Positions 5,660 to 7,927 of a stretch of 7,927 nucleotides of DNA are shown here, one piece after another. Position 1 is the stretch's first letter, and every line of letters begins with the position of its first letter. Origin of the DNA: Candidatus Mediterraneibacter stercorigallinarum. Its GTDB lineage: Bacteria; Bacillota; Clostridia; Lachnospirales; Lachnospiraceae. The stretch covers positions 1 to 7,927 of the forward strand of contig DXCD01000053.1 of the NCBI GenBank assembly GCA_019116185.1. The letters run 5' to 3'. Position numbers and translations under genes: made by a program. The notes under the pieces were generated by a model. It did not search any database. It saw only the letters and a list, made by a program, of their open reading frames with translations, and was not told the DNA's origin.

Positions 5660-6346
5660 ATGTCTTTTATCAGCGTCTTTGACGTGCTCGGTCCGAACAT
5701 GATCGGGCCGTCCAGTTCACATACAGCCGGCGCCGCTGCCATTGCGCTTCTGGCTCGGAAAATGTTTCAGGGGGATCTGAAGCATGTGGAATTCACGCTC
5801 TACGGCTCTTTTGCCCGTACTTATAAAGGCCACGGGACAGACCGTGCCCTTCTCGGAGGCATCATGGGCTTTGCCCCTGATGACAGCAGGATCCCGGATT
5901 CTTTCGCCATCGCGGAGAAGGACGGGCTGTCCTTCCGGTTTCTGACCAATCTCACGGAGAGCGACATCCACCCTAACACCGTGGACATCCGTATGGAAGA
6001 CGGCAGCGGGCGCACGCTGCTCGTGCGGGGAGAATCCACGGGCGGAGGCAAGATCCGCATAACCCGGATCAATCAGGTGGAAGTTGATTTCACAGGAGAA
6101 TACAGCACGCTCATTGTCATCCAACAGGACAAGCCCGGCGTGATCGCCCATATCTCAAACTGCCTGAGCGAGAAAAATGTCAATATTGCCTATATGAAGC
6201 TGTACCGGGAAGAAAAAGGAAGCATTGCTTACAGTATTGTGGAATCTGACGGCGTCCTGCCCGAGGATGCAGCGGACCAGATCCGCCGGAACCCGTATGT
6301 CCATGATGTAATGCTCATTCAGCCCCAGCAGGGAGGAGGTCTCTGA
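5660..6346 (+). CDS. sdaAB: L-serine dehydratase, iron-sulfur type, beta subunit
   Basis: This is the beta subunit (228 residues) of the oxygen-sensitive [4Fe-4S] L-serine ammonia-lyase, which turns L-serine into pyruvate and ammonia. The N-terminal domain carries GPSSSHTAGA (16-25), TYKGHGTDRALLGG (54-67) and the conserved HPNT (104-107). A C-terminal ACT domain, a small-ligand regulatory fold, spans about residues 148-220 and includes DKPGVIAHIS (157-166) and NVNIAYMKLYR. Length and domain order are typical of the split Gram-positive form. The start at 5660 has a strong AGGAGG site eight bases upstream. Its TGA overlaps the sdaAA start by one base (TGATG), so the two subunits are translationally coupled. 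Confidence 0.96.
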   Translation: MSFISVFDVLGPNMIGPSSSHTAGAAAIALLARKMFQGDLKHVEFTLYGSFARTYKGHGTDRALLGGIMGFAPDDSRIPDSFAIAEKDGLSFRFLTNLTESDIHPNTVDIRMEDGSGRTLLVRGESTGGGKIRITRINQVEVDFTGEYSTLIVIQQDKPGVIAHISNCLSEKNVNIAYMKLYREEKGSIAYSIVESDGVLPEDAADQIRRNPYVHDVMLIQPQQGGGL

Positions 6347-7212
6347 TGAATTTTAAAAATGGAAAAGAACTGCTTGAATTATGTGATAAAGGAAACTGCG
6401 CCATCTCAGATATCATGATCCTGCGCGAAGCCACGGGAACAGACAGGCCAAAAGACGAGATCCTGCGCCGGATGCGCCGGACATGGGACATTATGAAGGA
6501 TTCTGCCGTCTCGCCGATCCATTCTCCAAAGAGGTCCATCGGCGGGCTCATCGGCGGAGAGGCCCGGCTTCTCTTTGAGCACCAGGCGTCCGGGAAGAGT
6601 CTCTGCGGCAGCACATTAAGCCGCGCCATTACTTATGCAATGGCAGTCATCGAGAACAGCTCGTCCATGGGGCTCATCGCCGCCGCGCCCACTGCCGGCT
6701 CTTCCGGTATTGTGCCGGGCGTGATGCTTGCCCTTCAAAAGACCCATGACCTGACAGACAGCACAGTCGTCCAGGCTCTCTTCAATGCCGGAGCAGTGGG
6801 ATACCTTGCCATGCGCAACGCCACTGTTTCAGGAGCTGTGGGCGGCTGTCAGGCAGAGGTGGGCGTTGCCGCGTCCATGGCAGCGTCCGCGGCGGCGGAA
6901 CTCATGGGCGGCACGCCGCAGCAGTGCCTGAATGCCGCATCCACTGTACTCATGAACATGCTGGGGCTGGTCTGCGACCCCATCGGCGGGCTTGTAGAAT
7001 GTCCCTGCCAGGCCAGAAACGCCGCCGGAGCGGCAAACGCGCTCACAGCGGCGGAACTCAGTCTTGCAGGGATCCGGCAGCCCATCCCCTTTGACGAGAT
7101 GCTGGACGCTATGTATACGGTCGGGAAACACCTGCCCCACGAATACCGTGAGACAGCTCTCGGAGGCTGCGCGGCAACGCCGACCGGATGCTCGCTGTGC
7201 AGCCTCAGCTGA
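6346..7212 (+). CDS. sdaAA: L-serine dehydratase, iron-sulfur type, alpha subunit
   Basis: This is the catalytic, cluster-bearing alpha subunit (288 residues) of the same enzyme. Landmarks in order are the SPIHSPKRSIGGLIGGEA region (56-73), AAPTAGSSGIVPG (113-125), SGAVGGCQAEVG (162-173), GLVCDPIGGLVECPCQARN (207-225) and ETALGGCAATPTG (269-281). By comparison with the family, C168, C210 and C221 are the likely iron-sulfur ligands. GGAGGAGG lies just before the start, inside the end of sdaAB. The chain stops soon after ATPTG with the tail CSLCSLS, so cysteines 282 and 285 lie at the extreme C terminus. In the characterised Legionella enzyme a C-terminal cysteine reaches back to the cluster, so this tail may matter. 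No terminator is visible before the convergent neighbour. Confidence 0.96.
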   Translation: MNFKNGKELLELCDKGNCAISDIMILREATGTDRPKDEILRRMRRTWDIMKDSAVSPIHSPKRSIGGLIGGEARLLFEHQASGKSLCGSTLSRAITYAMAVIENSSSMGLIAAAPTAGSSGIVPGVMLALQKTHDLTDSTVVQALFNAGAVGYLAMRNATVSGAVGGCQAEVGVAASMAASAAAELMGGTPQQCLNAASTVLMNMLGLVCDPIGGLVECPCQARNAAGAANALTAAELSLAGIRQPIPFDEMLDAMYTVGKHLPHEYRETALGGCAATPTGCSLCSLS

Positions 7213-7219
7213 TATCAGC
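7208..7219. repeat. 12-base perfect palindrome spanning both convergent stop codons
   Basis: GCTGATATCAGC is self-complementary and contains the sdaAA TGA (7210-7212) and, on the other strand, the TGA of the convergent gene (7217-7215). It is not followed by a T run on either strand, so it does not look like an intrinsic terminator. Confidence 0.6.
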
Positions 7220-7927
7220 CAAGCTTTGCAGTCACACAGAGCTCTTTCTTCTCCTTTACGTGGAAGACAGCTCTCCACTCCACCTTGTCCACGGGTTCGA
7301 AGTAAAGGGATGAGCAGGCAGCCCTGATCTTCAGCCCGTCTCCCTCATCCTGAGGATATGAGGGAACAACTGCCACGCTGACAGCACAAAGGGATGAGCC
7401 TTCGCCATCCTCTTTGTGCTCCTTTTCTTTCCTGCGCGGCTGGCCGCCTTTTGCACAGTCCTGTACTGTCAGGTCTTCGATGGGGAGTTCCGGTTCAACG
7501 GTATAAGTCAGAGCCTGATACCAGGAAGGATATTCCCAATCATCATCCCTGTCACCCCAGTTTCCGTCGTGCTGGCCCGTTTCACAGCTGCGGACCGTAA
7601 GCGTATATGTATCACCTGTTATCGGGTGCGTCAGTTCCACGCGCTTTTCCGTATCCGATTCCTCTCTCTCATCCGTCGCAAAATGCGCGGCAGTCACAGG
7701 ACGCTTTCTGGCAGAAAGCACGCACTCCAGCTTCTTCGGAGACAGCACAGGGCTGTCTTCCCATTCGCAGGACGTTCTCAGGAAAAGCCATCCGTAATCC
7801 CGGCTGCACCCGTATTCTGCCATCAGCTCTTCTGTCTCTTTATCTGGTTCCGCTTCCGGCTGAAGAGGATTCCAGCATGTACTGCACCCGAAACGCCCTT
7901 TCACAGGAATCCCATCCAGAGATAATC
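7215..7927 (-). CDS. Conserved-looking hypothetical protein, cysteine-rich, probably partial at 5' end
   Basis: I do not recognise this family. The frame is open to the right edge: the visible chain begins LSLDGIPVKGRFGCSTCWNP, 236 residues to the stop. A GTG at 7904 could be a start, but there is only a weak ribosome site before it, and the residues upstream read like protein, so the true start is probably outside the window. Counting from that GTG there are ten cysteines, including a CxxC (7-10) and C33, C46 and C61. No membrane segment is visible. A HPITGDTYTLTV stretch (93-104) and PSWYQALTYTVEPELPIEDLTVQDC (126-150) precede a charged lysine/glutamate linker (158-168). The chain then ends in a beta-rich segment with SSLYFEPVDKVEWRAVFHVKEK (198-219). 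Base use resembles the neighbours, so recent transfer is not suggested. It converges on sdaAA with two bases between. Confidence 0.7.
   Translation of the reverse strand, partial: LSLDGIPVKGRFGCSTCWNPLQPEAEPDKETEELMAEYGCSRDYGWLFLRTSCEWEDSPVLSPKKLECVLSARKRPVTAAHFATDEREESDTEKRVELTHPITGDTYTLTVRSCETGQHDGNWGDRDDDWEYPSWYQALTYTVEPELPIEDLTVQDCAKGGQPRRKEKEHKEDGEGSSLCAVSVAVVPSYPQDEGDGLKIRAACSSLYFEPVDKVEWRAVFHVKEKKELCVTAKLG

Overview
This window looks chromosomal and comes from an anaerobic Clostridia-type Firmicute, most likely Lachnospiraceae-like. That placement is an inference from three things: strong purine-rich Shine-Dalgarno sites, the two-subunit iron-sulfur serine dehydratase, and anaerobic-pathway cobalamin genes, all in a moderately GC-rich sequence. 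Nearly everything is ordinary metabolic content. I found no rRNA, tRNA, insertion sequence, CRISPR array or phage gene.

Left part, minus strand, read from right to left. A cobalamin riboswitch (about 2871 to 2683) leads into cbiM, cbiN, cbiQ and cbiO, the ECF-type cobalt importer. The four genes are tightly packed: one base lies between cbiM and cbiN, cbiN/cbiQ and cbiQ/cbiO each share a four-base ATGA overlap, and cbiO runs off the left edge. The riboswitch should reduce cobalt import when cobalamin is plentiful.

Middle part, minus strand. cbiG (cobalt-precorrin-5A hydrolase) and cobK (precorrin-6A reductase, the CbiJ step) form a two-gene unit. cobO (corrinoid adenosyltransferase) follows, with a good promoter of its own. 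These genes process the corrin ring and adenosylate it, so the window joins metal supply to cobalamin synthesis. Most of the pathway must be encoded elsewhere. No riboswitch is visible before cbiG or cobO.

Right part. sdaAB and sdaAA on the plus strand encode the beta and alpha subunits of an iron-sulfur L-serine dehydratase, which converts serine to pyruvate and ammonia. They are transcribed divergently from cbiG. The region between carries a 28-base near-palindrome with a TGnTATACT extended -10 element on each strand. Two bases after sdaAA, a convergent cysteine-rich protein of unknown function begins its 3' end; its reading frame is open to the right edge.

The main points for a second look are the mirrored divergent promoter, the riboswitch expression platform, the departure from consensus in the CbiO signature, and the unrecognised protein at the right edge.
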